NCBI GenBank assembly: GCA_020747065.1
Contig: JAGMVK010000019.1
Span: 372,001-436,000, forward strand
Length of the DNA stretch: 64,000 nucleotides
DNA from: Cadophora sp. MPI-SDFR-AT-0126
Lineage: Eukaryota > Ascomycota > Leotiomycetes > Helotiales > Ploettnerulaceae
Reading direction: 5' to 3'
Each line of letters begins with the position of its first letter. Within the stretch, counting starts at the first letter, position 1. The notes beneath the pieces were generated by a model. The model saw nothing but the letters and a program-made list of their open reading frames with translations. It had not been told where the DNA came from and searched no databases. Below are positions 1-12,243 of the stretch, piece after piece. Made by a program: the position numbers and the translations under genes.

Positions 1-1086
1 ACCTGCAGACTTTCATCACTGACTTGAACGTCAACTGTGAAGTAAGCTCGGTTTCCATGTTTTGAATCTTTTGGTAGGCGTCGAAGTCGGATTTCACCGA
101 CAGTGCTCACATATGTCTGGAACAACGAGCCACTAGACTCCCGGGTAGTTTGCAGAACAGTGAGATCTGATCCAACAGGGAACTCATAGGTAACAACATC
201 CTCCTTATATTTGGCTTCCGCACAGTATGGGGTAGATGAGTCGATGGGTCTTTCGTCTCCGGAGTCGTCGTGATCAGGCTGTCCCTTATCAGGTTGGCTG
301 CCTCCATTTCCTGGTGGTGGTAGCTTGTCGGCCTACGAATTTATTTAGCTTCAGGGATGAACGCTGCCACAGGTATAAAAGTGGACCTACGTCTTTATCG
401 TGGCGGAAGGTAGCTGTGGTGAACATAGTGAAAATTATTAATACAAGCACCGCAATTCCCAAATGCTTAAGCCAACGCTTCTTCGTTGGTGTCAACTTCT
501 TTATAGATGCCAATGGTGTATTCTCCGTCGGTTCGTAAGCAGGCGCTCCCATACTTTCTGGCTCGCGCGCAGGAGGAATGCCAGATTCCAAGCGATGCTC
601 TGGAAATGTACTGTATGATCTCTCAACTGGTTCGCTGGTTGTCGTGGGTGATACTGGACTGGGAGTGTATGCAGGAGGAGGACCGTTCAGCAAAGCACTG
701 TTCTCTGAGAACATCTCTTCGTTTCGATGGGGTGAGACAGGTGAGACGGGAGTATTTGAGGTCGGAGTAGGAGGAGACTGTGAGCTAGCTTGCTGGGACG
801 CGTAACTCTGCGAAGGCGGTGATCGTGACAGTAAAGGATGCATCGATGTCCTCGAGCTTTGTCCTGCGCGTTGTTGTACGTTTGGAGTGGGTATCAAAGT
901 CTTGTCCTCGACCCTTTCTTTCCTATCGAGTGATGGATCCGCAACCATTGTATTGGATGGCATCCCGCTTCCACGGTTGAAGTACCCATCGCTAGGACTT
1001 AATTCGTCACTGAACGATTGTCTGTCAAATTGGTTGTCGTCCTCCTCGTCGTTTGCGGAGTACAGATTATCAGACGGGTGCGACAT
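1..1086 (-). CDS. Single-pass membrane protein with PPAY motif, C-terminus off the window
   Basis: Exons 391-1086 and 1-332 (running off the left edge) join across a 58-bp intron (333-390, GTAGGT donor, TAG acceptor). The first about 200 residues are low-complexity, rich in Ser and Pro, and contain a PPPAY motif that in other proteins binds WW domains such as those of Rsp5/Nedd4 ligases. One hydrophobic segment follows (HLGIAVLVLIIFTMF, near residue 210). The part after it is Gly/Asp-rich and leads into a folded-looking segment (YEFPVGSDLTVLQT, then GEIRLRRLPKD). This suggests a type II protein with the soluble domain outside the cytoplasm. Reading through the intron gives a stop about 33 codons on, so splicing is needed. 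I do not recognise the family; it resembles uncharacterised fungal membrane proteins with beta-rich extracellular tails. The start is the first Met of a clean frame. Confidence 0.65.
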
Positions 1087-1836
1087 CTATGCTGCTGCCT
1101 TGGCGATTAGGTGTTTGGCGATGGCACAGAACAGTACGAAAGTAGATGCCTTGAGGAATCCACGATGTTTGCGATGACAGTAGACAGCATAAGCAAGTCA
1201 GGGTCGTGAGAAAAGACAGACAAGTGGAGTAGTAAGCACGGAGGAATTGACGATTGAATTGTAACTACGTAGGCTGTTTGATGCGGCGTAGGCAACAACG
1301 GAAACACCACTGCGAATTGGCCAGGATATCTTGACCACCCCACCATCGAACTGCGAAATCACTCCAGTGTGTGGATGGACGGAGAGACGTTGGATTGGTT
1401 GGAATTGTCAGCTCGCATTGAGGCTTGCATGATTAGGGAAGGTGGGTGAGGCGATTGCAGGGGCTGATGAGGTTAAATCTGATAAGAGCTTGGTACGATA
1501 CACACGTACCTCGGAGTTCAAATGCCTGGTTTCGGAATTGAAATTTGAGAAGTAAACAAAAAAGGCGAATTGAAAATTGCCGAAGGGGTATTGCTTGGTC
1601 TCTGAGCATGAACATTAGAAGGACTAATCTGTCATTAAAATACTAATGTCTTCGAATTGTCACCAGATACAAGGAAGGTCCCAAAGCTAACTTTAACTCC
1701 ACAACCTCGCTTCCCCTCAGACAACAAACCAACCCGAAACACATCAAACCCATCATCCCATCGAATCACGGCCAATTGTAAACCTCATCCCCGGATTTCG
1801 CTAGACAGTATTTATCCAAGGACGTTTTTCCCCACA
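1087..1836. promoter_or_regulatory. Divergent intergenic region
   Basis: About 750 bp separates two divergent starts, so it should hold both promoters. Short ORFs on either strand show no family features. I saw no clear TATA box or strong repeat. Confidence 0.4.
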
Positions 1837-3168
1837 ATGCCTCCCACGCCCAATGTCCACAGTCAGTATTCCTAGTCTTCTTTCGCAGTTGAGCTAGCTC
1901 TCCTCTTCTCGGTTATATATCAAATCACTTGAGATATCAGTCAATGGCACTGACTTCAACTTAGTCCTCGGTCTAGGCAACCTAGGTCGTCTCTTCGCCC
2001 ACGCTCTCGCTACATCCCCTCACCCACCGTCAATAACCCTCCTCTTCCACCGCCCTGTAGGTAATTTTTGAACATCTGAACCGATATCATACCACCTACA
2101 GTACTTCAGCTGAACCCTCATATCTAGAGCCTACTAGAAGACTGGGAATCCGCCGGCCGCCAAATACAAATAACCTCGAAAGACTTAACCACCACATCCT
2201 CCTCATCCAACTACAGCGTCGAAGTCATAAAGCCCAATCCCAACCCATCATCAACATCCTCAGATCCCCCTTCAACCCCCTCACCGGAATCAGAACCCAT
2301 CCAAAACCTCCTAATAACAACCAAAGCCCAACACACCCTTTCTGCTCTAACACCCCTCCTCCCCCGCCTAACCCAAACATCCACCCTCCTCTTCGCCCAA
2401 AACGGCCTCGGGACGATCGACGAGGTGACTTCCGCTCTATTCTCCAACCCAGCGACACGACCACGGTATCTAGCGGCGATCACTTCGCATGGCGTGTATT
2501 CGACAGGGCCGTTTCAGTCCGTTCATGCTGGGTTGGCGGACGTGAAGGTTGGGCCTGTGGATGCTCAATCCACATCTTTATCAACATCGAGAGTTCAAGA
2601 AGCGGATCAGACAGCACCCTTCCTCAACGCCCTAACATCCTCGCCCCTCCTAAACTGCACCTCCGTCCCAGCACGTACACTCAAAAGCCTACAACTCGAA
2701 AAGCTAACCATAAACGCCATTCTCAACCCCCTGACCGCCATCCTCGGTATCAAGAACGGGGAGATCCTGCAACATGCCCCCGTACGCAAGGTCACGCGTC
2801 TAATCGTCGAGGAATGTAGTCGGATTCTCATCTCTCTGCCGGAACTGCAAGTTTCGTCCTTGGGGTCAGATTCCACGGAAGGACAGGAGATGACCTTAAC
2901 AGAGCGCTTCTCACCCACACGCCTCCTCACCCTCGTTCAGACCGTAGCCCAAAAGACGGCCGCGAACACGAGTAGCATGTTACAGGATGTTCAGGGTGGG
3001 AGAGAGACGGAGATAGAGTATATTAATGGGTATTTTGTGAGGAGGGCGAGGGAAGTTGGGGTGGAGTGTGTGGTTAACGAGAGGATGGTGGAGATGGTAA
3101 GGGGCGGAATAAGGATTGGTATTGGAGAATTAGAAGGGTGGTTTGAAGGGTTGGAAGGAGAAAGGTAA
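1837..3168 (+). CDS. Ketopantoate reductase family protein (PanE/ApbA-like)
   Basis: Exons 1837-1861, 1965-2056 and 2128-3168 give 385 residues (1158 nt, in frame). The first exon codes only 8 residues. Splicing joins it directly to the Rossmann motif ILGLGNLGRLF, which is why I chose this start. The mid-section has the family's AQNGLG segment and SHGVYSTGPF. The C-terminal helical domain shows the hallmark NAILNPLTAILG followed by NGEIL, then SSMLQDVQGGRETEIEYING. Family members reduce 2-dehydropantoate to pantoate with NADPH in pantothenate/CoA synthesis. Many fungi carry several paralogues of unknown substrate, so the exact role is uncertain. The second intron uses a GTAGGT donor. It converges with the complex I gene downstream. 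Confidence 0.88.
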
Positions 3169-3435
3169 GGGGAAGTGGTGACGATGAATTTGTATCAGTA
3201 AACGCACTTATGTATGAATGCTTGAAGTTTTGAGTCTGACACGTCAAACTATGTGGTTGACCGGACTCATGTTATATAGCATAGTGTTCCTTCGATTCCT
3301 CTTGTTGACTTCTTCGCTTCATACAATATGTACAACGCCTCTCATTCTCACCATGCACCTCTCTACCACGAATTCCAGATATGAGTTCCCCCAAGCATCA
3401 AAACCAGACCAAACTATCTCCTATAGCCCACATCC

Positions 3436-4470
3436 TCACTTCGACCTCTCACTAGGCGTGACAGCGAAGGTTGGTCTCACAAATCTGTTTAACACGCAAA
3501 TAATCAGCCAATTGATCTTCATTTTCCCCTCCCCCTTCGCCATCTTCCCACTTCACATCTCACAACCCATCACTTTCCCCCCTCCCCCTCCCCCTACTCC
3601 CCCCAACACACCCCAATCCCACTCTAAATCCAGCACAAAAGAAAGCAAAACATACCTATCCGAATTATACGGGCTCGTCTGGCTCCCCAGCAGCGCCTTC
3701 TCCCTCGCCTGATCCGCATAATGCCTCCTCACCAGATCGCGATCTTCTTCCGCCTGTAGGAGAGGAATGAGGTGGATTCTCGACCACATCTTTTCGCGTG
3801 CGAGCTCACTGTGTAAGCACAATCGAAGTCAGCCGCCATCTTCGCAAACTTGTAAACCTTTCCCAGACCCCGGCTCCCAACCAATTCCGTAATATGGTGC
3901 AGACGCTTTGCTGTGAATTTCGATCGGAGCAAAGGTGAGGTTTGGGGGATTTAGGGGTATTATCGGATCGGTATGCAATGTATAAATGGTAGAACGTACT
4001 TCTGCTCTCTAATTCCCTTCCCGACCTTCCAGAAGCCGAATGTCATCACACCTGCCATGGCAACGAGCATAACTGATGGTCGGAAGCCTCGCGCGGGCAG
4101 GTTTCGCTGTTTTGAAAAGCCTGTTAGCCTGTATTCTCCCTTTCGTTGCTTTGTATTGCCATATCCTTGCGTGTGCAGGATGATGTTTTGTTTCGTCGTC
4201 TGGTGTCGGATTGTTCGTGTGGTAAGCTGCCATGCTTCAATTGATCCAGCTCCAAGCCCGATCACTAACTCTCCATCCCCTCCCTTCCTCCCTTCTCCCC
4301 ACAACCTGCTGCCCACCCATTCTATTCCCATCCTCTTCTCCCCTTCCTCCCCATCCTCCCCTTCTTCCACCATCCTTCCTCCCCATTCCTCCAATCCCAA
4401 ACAAAGAAATCCCACGTACCTTATACTGAACGGGCTCATATCCCCCACTGGGCGGCAGATCTTGAGGCAT
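3436..4470 (-). CDS. NDUFA13: Complex I accessory subunit NDUFA13/GRIM-19
   Basis: Exons 4420-4470, 4106-4000, 3808-3656 and 3484-3436 sum to 360 nt, 119 residues, the usual fungal length. The protein starts MPQDLPPSGGYEPVQYK. A membrane segment (MLVAMAGVMTFGFWKVGKG) follows, then the highly conserved ELAREKMWSRIHLIPLLQ and AEEDRDLVRR, and the tail SDRFVRPTFAVTP. It is an inner-membrane accessory subunit of NADH:ubiquinone oxidoreductase whose single helix enters the membrane arm. No cleavable presequence is visible, as is normal for this family. The three introns (313, 191 and 171 bp) total 675 bp, nearly twice the coding length and much longer than introns elsewhere in the window; the first is pyrimidine-rich on the + strand. 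Confidence 0.93.
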
Positions 4471-5229
4471 GATGAATATACGTGTGTCTTCGTACGTATG
4501 CGTGTGCTGGTGCCGGTTCAATCGCAGTCCCTCTCAACTACCAGCCCAAGAGGTCGTCGTTGAATCGCAAGCTTGAAGTTGGCGCTAAGCTTGTTGTGGC
4601 AGCTCTGCCGGGCGGTGAAGCAGGGATAGAGGGATAGAGAACAAGCCAATAGGAGGGCGGGATTGGAAATCATCAAGCTCTGGCTGTTGAAGCGGTACGT
4701 TATTTTCACGCTATGGTCCGAGTTGTTTTACAGATGCTCAAAGCGGTTCAATCTCTGTAGAGAAACAGATCACAAAGGAGGAGTTTTCATTCAGTGCAGC
4801 ATATCATTGCGCTTGTATGCTGAAATGCCTTCCTCCCTGCTACAATCAGATAAGCACACAAAAACGACCTGGAGAAACGCCTTTGCTATGCCGGATTGAC
4901 CATCCCCCAGTCCATCCCCATCCCAGTTCCGTCCATCCAAGCCCGTCCCAAACCAATATCCCAACCTCGCTACTATGACGAAGGAAGAGAAACAAAAAAA
5001 AAACGCCCATATGCAACTCCTTCCACAAACAGCAGCAAGGCGAGTTCAGTCAAATATTCAATCACCGGAACACCAGGCCCCAATCTAGCCGTCTAGAAAT
5101 GGGATATGCAAAGATCATCGCATCCTTTGGTCGCTCTTCTCCTCTCGCCTCTTGGCTGCAAGAAATGTGCTCGTGTAAGAATGAACAAGAATGCAATCTC
5201 AGACCTCGACTCTTGGAGGTCGAGAAAGC
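4471..5229. other. Intergenic, NDUFA13 promoter side and fcp1 3' side
   Basis: About 760 bp with no supported gene. A 66-codon ORF at 4896-5096 (+) is hydrophilic and matches no family I know. The region just upstream of 4470 should hold the NDUFA13 promoter. Confidence 0.35.
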
Positions 5230-7999
5230 TTAACCAGACCCTTCTCCACTCTGAGCTTCCAACTCCTCGTTAGCAAACGCTGCTTCAAGGTCTGCTTCCA
5301 GATCATCTCCGAAGCCATCATCGCTGGCATCATCTTCTTCACCGGGTGTAGGAAGATTCGTAATGTCTTGCGATAACGCACTAGTGCTGTTCGAGGTTTT
5401 CACGGCCTTCAGACTCGTCGTTCTCGAATTCGCAATGCGTTGCTTCTTCGCCAGAGTGCTCTCCTCATCACTGTCTTCATCCTCTGTAGCAGTGTCGTGG
5501 TTTCTCTTGCGTCCTCTCCAAGAATTGCTCTGTCGACTTGACGTACTTTGTCTGCTGACATCGCTCTCGTTGCCAGACTCGTTGGCTTCTGAGTCCGATG
5601 CCATAAATTCATCGAGTTCATCATCAACTCCCCCCCAGTCGAATCCCTTGAGATTGTCGATAGGAGATGTGCCTCCTTCCATCTCATCGGGCATGACACC
5701 TTCGTCGTCATCAGCTGTTTCATCTTGGCTGCTAGCAGGTACACTCTCGCGATCCTCGTCTTCGCTCGCTGAGTCGTCAGAGCTCTCGTCAGAATCCACT
5801 ATCGACGATGGCGCATCGGAATTGAAACCGTCATCCCGCACCCTGTCAGCCTCGTGGATTGTGACCTGATGTAAATTAGTAACCAAACTATGCTTTCTCG
5901 ACTCCCGGCTTACAAGATATGGTGTCTCGTCCTCCTTCTGCCACTTGCTCATAGAATTCAACAACCATTGCTGGTTGACGATCTTGATGTTCGGGTATTT
6001 GGCAGCTTGTCGGACCTTGTGAGTGCGGGTTCTACTCGTCGAGGCGACTAGATGCGTGACTTTTCTATTGACCCTGCAAAGTGTTAGTCTACAATTCTTT
6101 GATGAGATTGTCAATACATACTTTGACTGGATTTCCGCACCAAAGCTGGCAGCCTGGAGTCCGATCTCAGTCCTACGATGGATGTGTAAGCTTATGTCCA
6201 CCTCATCTATCAAGGTCCACATGTCTTCATCATGCTCAAATTTTGATATATCAGATTCTAAATACCTCATTATATCTGCTTGCAGTGGCACTAGCCCGGA
6301 CATGACAATCGTGCAACCCGCCAATGTCTTAGCCCTAACTGGTGTAAGTAAATAAAGCTGGGGGTCAACGATTCTTGGGGACGACGTACTTCAATCGTGG
6401 CATGACATCTCCGATGTCAGGCACTACCTTGCGGTCAGCGCCATTGAGGGGTATCTTTTTGTTGAGTCCTGGCTTTAGCTGTGCAACTCGACCTCCGGAA
6501 GCATTGATGACGCGACCCTCGTATTCATCGTAGAATGCCTTGTGTAGCTGAGTGAGATGCTGTTCGAGGTATTTGAGCTCTACATCATTGTCGACTAGCA
6601 GGTTGTGTCTATGTGTGGGTTCTTGAGTCGCACCACCATTAGCTGCTTCAACAGCAGGAGCATCGCTGTCCTCCTGGTCGAGCTTCTCTTGCATATGTAA
6701 CAGTGGCCGATCTGTCAATTGCTTTTCCAAGAACTTTTCTTGCTCTGCAGCTTGCTCGAGCCGCAGTGCTTGGTCGTCGCCGCTACCCATCCGCACGAGC
6801 TCTTCCAGAGCACTGATTTTTGATCCATCATCAGGCTTGGCTACTTCCGGCTTTGCCGTCTCGACAGGCTGGACTTCGACAGAATCTGTCTTCTTGTCAT
6901 CATAGCCTTCAGCAGATTCCTTTGATTCGCCGTCCTTTAGTTCCGATTTGGATGTCTTCTTCTTGAGAGGCGGTGGCATTGGTGGCAATTCCTCCCTCTT
7001 AGGCAAGAAGCTCGAATTGATGTCTCCAATGCCGAGGAAGAAGTCGTACGGAACGACCTTGATGAGGTTTGGTCGGTTGTTGGGCCACACGTCTGCGCGA
7101 TCATCTATGATAACGACCATCTTGGTATCCACGGGAAAGAGCCGCGCAAGACTTTTCGCTGTAACATTTCCATTCTCGTCTCTGCTGATGATGCGGTCTC
7201 CGAAGAGCTTCTTATCGGGGTCGACGATCTTGGCGATGTTGAGAGCATATGCTCGAGTGCCCATTGTGTATACATGCAGTTCGTACATCTCGGATATCTT
7301 AGCCAAGAATTCCTTTAGTCCGGGCCGCATCTTGATATAGTACCAGCATCCAGAAGCCAGACCTCGAGGTCCATCATCGTTTAATTGGAAAGACCGAACG
7401 TCTTTGACTGCTTCGTAGTTGGGTGATGTTTTGTCTCTCTGCCACTCTCCAACTGTGGGCTCGATACAGGCGTGGATGATAGTTTGGTCCAGATCTACCA
7501 CCAACGAGAGCTTCTTGTGAGCCAGTAGTCTCTTCTGTAACTCGCTCTCAGCTTTCGATGCCTCATCCTGGCTGACCTTCAACGAAGTCTGGTCATGAAT
7601 CATGTTGATCTTAGCTCGCTCGGTATCGTCTGAGGTGCTAGTCCAGTTTATCTCAGTCATGTCCTTGCCGCATATTCCACATAGTCCCTGGAATTGGATA
7701 GAATGCGGACAAGTCTCCTCGACATCAGCAAAGCGCATGTCTTTTTCGATGACCTGACCATCCTTGACCTTCCATGACTTCAATGTGCCTTCGACAGGGC
7801 TCTCCCAATCTGCGATGGCGACCTGTTGCTCCGGCCATTGTCCTTTTGGATCACTGGGATCGCCAACCATCAAGGTCCAGTTCCATTTGTATTGGAGGAT
7901 CGGTTCGAGTTTCTGAATGCTGTCGCCAGGCTGCTTGAGCACCTTGATGATTGTAATGGGGTACTTCAGCTTCGCCCCTAAACTCAGTAGCTTGCCCAT
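5230..7999 (-). CDS. fcp1: RNA polymerase II CTD phosphatase Fcp1
   Basis: Exons 6390-7999, 6122-6334, 5914-6073 and 5230-5865 give 872 residues (2619 nt, in frame). The order is an N-terminal region with a biotinyl/lipoyl-like fold (VEGTLKSWKV near 65-75), a Cys cluster CPHSIQFQGLCGICG (about 97-111), the FCPH catalytic core with DLDQT at 169-173, and KMVVIIDDRADVW further on. A BRCT domain built from exons 2 and 3 follows (about 540-650, KVTHLVAS and NQQWLLNSM). The tail is long and acidic (SDESSDDSASEDEDRE). The first DxDxT aspartate is the phosphoryl acceptor in this superfamily. Fcp1 removes phosphate from Ser residues of the Rpb1 CTD in the nucleus and recycles polymerase. Introns are 55, 48 and 48 bp. 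The last keeps the frame open if retained, adding 16 residues between ETPYL and VTIHE. Confidence 0.95.
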
Positions 8000-8605
8000 C
8001 TTATTTTTCCTCCTTCAGCTTATCACAGTCCTTGTGATCATGCGGTTCTCGCCTTTCTTGATCTGTTGCAAACTCAAGTTAGTGAAAGGTCAATATTGAA
8101 AGAATGGAAACAGGGCATGGAAGGGCGAGCGCGCATACTGAACTCGAGATCGAGAACAGCGGGGCAAGCAAACAAACTAGCAGGCTCGAAAGAGCTCGCA
8201 GAAGCTTGTGCAAGCTCCAGGCACATACGATACGGCATCTACAAGCTGTCGGAATACCTACGATCTCGACTTGAGCTTTGGTGAAGCTCTCATAGATGTC
8301 GCGTGGGGTACAGCTGGAGCGTAGTGTAATAACCGGTGCATCTGTGCCAATGCTCCTTCCAATCCCAACACCCAAGTAATCACCTTTTCTATCTCCCCTA
8401 ATTCCCTTCTTCTGGTCACTGCAGATCTTATTGTAATTATCGGCTGGCAAAAGCGGAGTGCGCGTGCTGATTTTTTTGGTTGTCGAGGTTGACGCGGTAT
8501 TGACTCTGGGAGCTGCAATACTACTAAATTCGGTTCGTAGTGGAGTCCAAGTAGACGGGGCTGTATTGCGAAAGGAAAGGTAACTTCGCCAAATTAGGGA
8601 GACAA

Positions 8606-8638
8606 AGTGTAGTGTAGTGTAGTGTAGTGTAGTGTAGT
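8606..8638. repeat. AGTGT pentanucleotide microsatellite
   Basis: Six perfect AGTGT copies plus a partial one, about 600 bp upstream of the fcp1 start codon. Related TGTTG and GATGTG words follow for another 70 bp. Confidence 0.9.
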
Positions 8639-10278
8639 TTGGGTAGATCGGAGAATTGATTGATTGTTGTGTTGTGTTGTAATGTAATGCGATGTGAGGT
8701 GATGTGATATTCGCAGCTTGATCTTGACTATTTGGGGAAGTTCGACTTGGTCGCGTCGGCTTGGCTTGGGGCGACAATACGGTGGGTGGCTCGGTCAGGC
8801 TGGCCGTTCTTTCGCTCGCTGGGGAATCCAGAGCCTTTTAACCCCGTAGAGCATGGAAAGTGGAGATGTGTCGATCTACCAGCTGATTGGAGGACTGCCT
8901 GCATGCTTGCAGGGATGACCTGCAGCGTGGGAAGCAGGAGGCTCATGACGATTGGCTGATTGTAGAGTGGAATGCACAGGGTCACGTTTTCATTCTCTTT
9001 GTGGTCGGTCTTCAGCCTCGTCAGTCATGAATGGGATGCTTGCAGCCAAACACTATATATATCGTGCCTTTGGTGGCGTTTAATTGTGCGAGAAGCTTAG
9101 CATGCCGGTATCAGACTTCGCGGGGAAACATGATTAGAATTTGAGGTTGCAACTTGATTTATCGAGGATCAAAACCATGTTGAATGTTCGCGACGAATGT
9201 CTTTATTTAGGCTGAAGCGAGTCATGGTCAGGCAAGAGCATCTGCTGAATTATCTATACAGAAGGAGACCCAACTTGAGTTGGAAAACAAATATCTCCAA
9301 TCTGTCAAACCTTTGTCCTAGAGACGGGAAGCCTCGACATTTCACTCCACATTCGTCAACAACGGAGAAAGCAAGACCGAGGACTATTGTCTTGGCCTTG
9401 ACGTCGAAGGCGCAGCTATTAAAGCAGCTAACAGAGCACAACTTCTGTTCCTCCTTCTGTGGATCACGTTTTCTCCTCACTTGAGGGTTCCGATATCTCA
9501 GACTTCATATCCACCGTTGCCATTTCCTATCACGATCCTTCAACAATGCCACCGTAGAAAGTCTCCAGCCCCAAACCACAAATGCAAACTTTCACGATGC
9601 ACAGAAACGCAAGTATTCTCAGCAGTGTATGCTTTGTCATTTGAAGTCGCGGTACATGCCAGTGAGCACTAGGAGGCACGGAGAAATTTTCATGCCTGCG
9701 ATAGATAAAGAAGTGAGTGTCTGTAGTCCTGATCGACATATGACGGTGGGCTGGCCTTCCAGAAGCTATCACACTGTGACTCTCTGCATTGATATCGCTC
9801 CAAACTATAGTTTGAGGATTTAAAAGGAAGCAGTCATGCTACAAGGCAAAGGTGCGCGAGAACAGGTACCACCCCGACGTTGGCTTAGAGAGAGAGAGAG
9901 CTTACAAAAAAGCTCGGAACCCTCCAAGCATAATTCTTCTAATTTCAAAGGCATCCTACTGCAAATTTATAACACTACCAATTTTTAAATGTTTTGTTAA
10001 AAGCTTTGCGCACCTCAATACTGCTTTGGGCGAGGTTCGGTGAAGGGTCAACCCAATGTTTTTATCGAAAAACAATTAAGCGAGAAATCCGCCCTCGGCA
10101 AAGACGACCCCAAAAAGCGCAGAAAAAAAGAAATGCAAATCGATGTCAACAGCAAATACTATGTTGACTCCGAGATCAAACAAAGATCCGAAGAAGTATA
10201 CACCATTGGCGCTCATGTACCTTCCACGACCCGGTGAGCGCAGAGACATGTGGAACGATGTGGAAGTGATGAAGAAGC

Positions 10279-10316
10279 TTCGCACTTCTTCCCCTTCGCA
10301 CTTCTTCCCCTTCGCA
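10279..10316. repeat. Two-copy 16-bp tandem repeat
   Basis: The unit TTCGCACTTCTTCCCC occurs twice head to tail and is followed by a third partial copy (TTCGCA). Confidence 0.85.
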
Positions 10317-12243
10317 GTGAGAATTGCATTGTCCGAAACCAAGAGTGGTGATCATGAATAGTAAAAGAACATCAAGACTGAGAGTTCATCTAATTTGATC
10401 AAGTGTACCAACATGAATGGGTGAGCGAGCAGTTCAGTCTTGTCAACATGGTTGAATGAATACCCAGTTCGAGTAGGATGGGGCAAAAGAAAAAATTAAC
10501 CTTTCTTCTCAGGGGAGGAAGTTTGATAGAAGATATTGAGCCCCCATACTCGCTTTCCTAACCTCACCCGGGTGTAGACACCCTTATAACGGGGCGCCCT
10601 AGCCAACCGCAGTATCATTTACAATGGACGACCGTCCCTTGGGATACATGCGCAATCCAAGCATGGTGACTCGGTTACATGGACTAGGTTTTGCCACAAT
10701 TCGAGCACGGGGCATCGCAACTCGGGTCAATGACTGGACTTGGGTGCTGCATTGCAGCACAGAAACGTGCATGAGTGGTGTGAAGAAATATTAGTTAGCC
10801 ACGATTCAATAGTCAATAGTCAAGAGGAAAGAAGTAGGAGTGTGAAAAACCTACCATTAGGTTTGCCGGCAATCATGTTAATTTTGCCATTCAGAATTGC
10901 TGAAAGACGCGAGAAACAGAGTGCCGATGCGCATTTATTGCTAATTTGAAATATATACTGGTCATGTACGCGGCCCGCCATTTAAGCGAATGTCAACATG
11001 ACATCGACACACTCATTCCTTGACTCACCAACAGTGAATACTACCAGATTCACTCCTTTAACAATCTTATTGTCAATTTCTTATTTTTGACATTATTGTT
11101 CATTCAATATTGACTTATTACGGTGGCCAGCACTTCACGACACGGTGCTTCACCGACCTTAGCGCCTCACGCTATGTTGGTAAACAGGCGACAGCGACCC
11201 CCTCCTCCGCCATTTTTCTTCCAAACAACGCCACCTTTACAATTTGAACCACCACGATCGATCACGACCACCAAAACACCATGGCCGGACCTACTCTGCC
11301 AAAGTACGATGGCTACTCGTCATGGCACCTTGCTCAAGATTGCGAGAGTCTCGGCTGGAAACCCTTCGACCTTCAATTTTCGACCTCTGAATTTCGTTAC
11401 ACTGTGGTGTTTGAGCGTTATCTGGCGTTGTTTGTCCGCTTCCACGATACCCCCTCCACATATGCATAGACTGGCGTTCTTGATTTTTGTAAAGTACACA
11501 CTATTTGCCCGAAAGAAGAACTGGAGCGAGAACATCAGCAGGGAGTTAAGTTTGGGCAATTATCTGCCGGTTGGTGGTCAGCATGCGAGCCTTGAATACA
11601 GATTACAATTTGTACAAACTCACTTGTCATGCTCTCATTACCACAAAACAAGGACCCCTCCAAGACACCACTGCGAAGGAGGTATAGTATATTCATCTAT
11701 CGCTAACTCATGCATGAAATCTACATCTCTCTTCTCTTCCCTTCCCATCTCTGCCACTCCCATCCTTCCCCCCCCCCCTCTTCTCTCGCAAAACAAGCCA
11801 TTACAAGAAAAACCCAAGATCCTCACCATGCATGCATGTTCTTCCGCTTTTCTCAATACAAATTATTCGCCATAACTATCACCTCCGCTAGCATATCATG
11901 TCATCTCATCCCGCTTCATGCATTCTCCGATTCCCAAGTAATCAAGTCCATCCGCGCGCTAATACCAGTCGCAAAGTGAAGAACGCATCAGTCACATCGT
12001 AATCGCAGAGCTCGTAAAGATGAAGTGGACTATCCCATCCAATGCAAATAATCGCACTCCCGAACCCCAAGCAATCCCAGGAGAGACATCAAGAAATAAG
12101 CAAGGACCGAAAGGGGAAAAAAAAGAATGACAATCAGTCCCATATCTCTCGTTATGCCATTACCATACCCAACCCAACCCACCAATCCCAAGCCAACGCT
12201 CTCTAAACGGCAAACACAAGCGCAATAATTTCGTCTCATCTCT

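Larger units (their letters stand above)
8000..12243. other. 4.2-kb stretch without a recognisable gene
   Basis: It contains the fcp1 promoter at the left and the atg26 3' flank at the right. Several ORFs of 60-250 codons exist, for example 8079-8777 (-) and 11123-11875 (+). They are low-complexity, overlap ORFs on the other strand, and show no conserved motif or plausible continuation across introns. Tandem repeats sit at 8606-8638 and 10279-10316, and there is a short GA run near 9891. I found no tRNA or rRNA by eye. An orphan or non-coding transcript is possible. Confidence 0.4.

Noticed and set aside
4896..5096. 66-codon ORF before the fcp1 3' end
   Set aside because: Short and unconserved-looking, without motif or context.
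8079..8777. 232-codon ORF on the minus strand upstream of fcp1
   Set aside because: Low-complexity, runs through the AGTGT microsatellite, and has no family motif; more likely fcp1 leader and promoter.
11123..11875. 250-codon ORF, with an internal 62-codon ORF starting at 11281
   Set aside because: Pro/Phe-rich biased composition, no domain, no plausible splice continuation.
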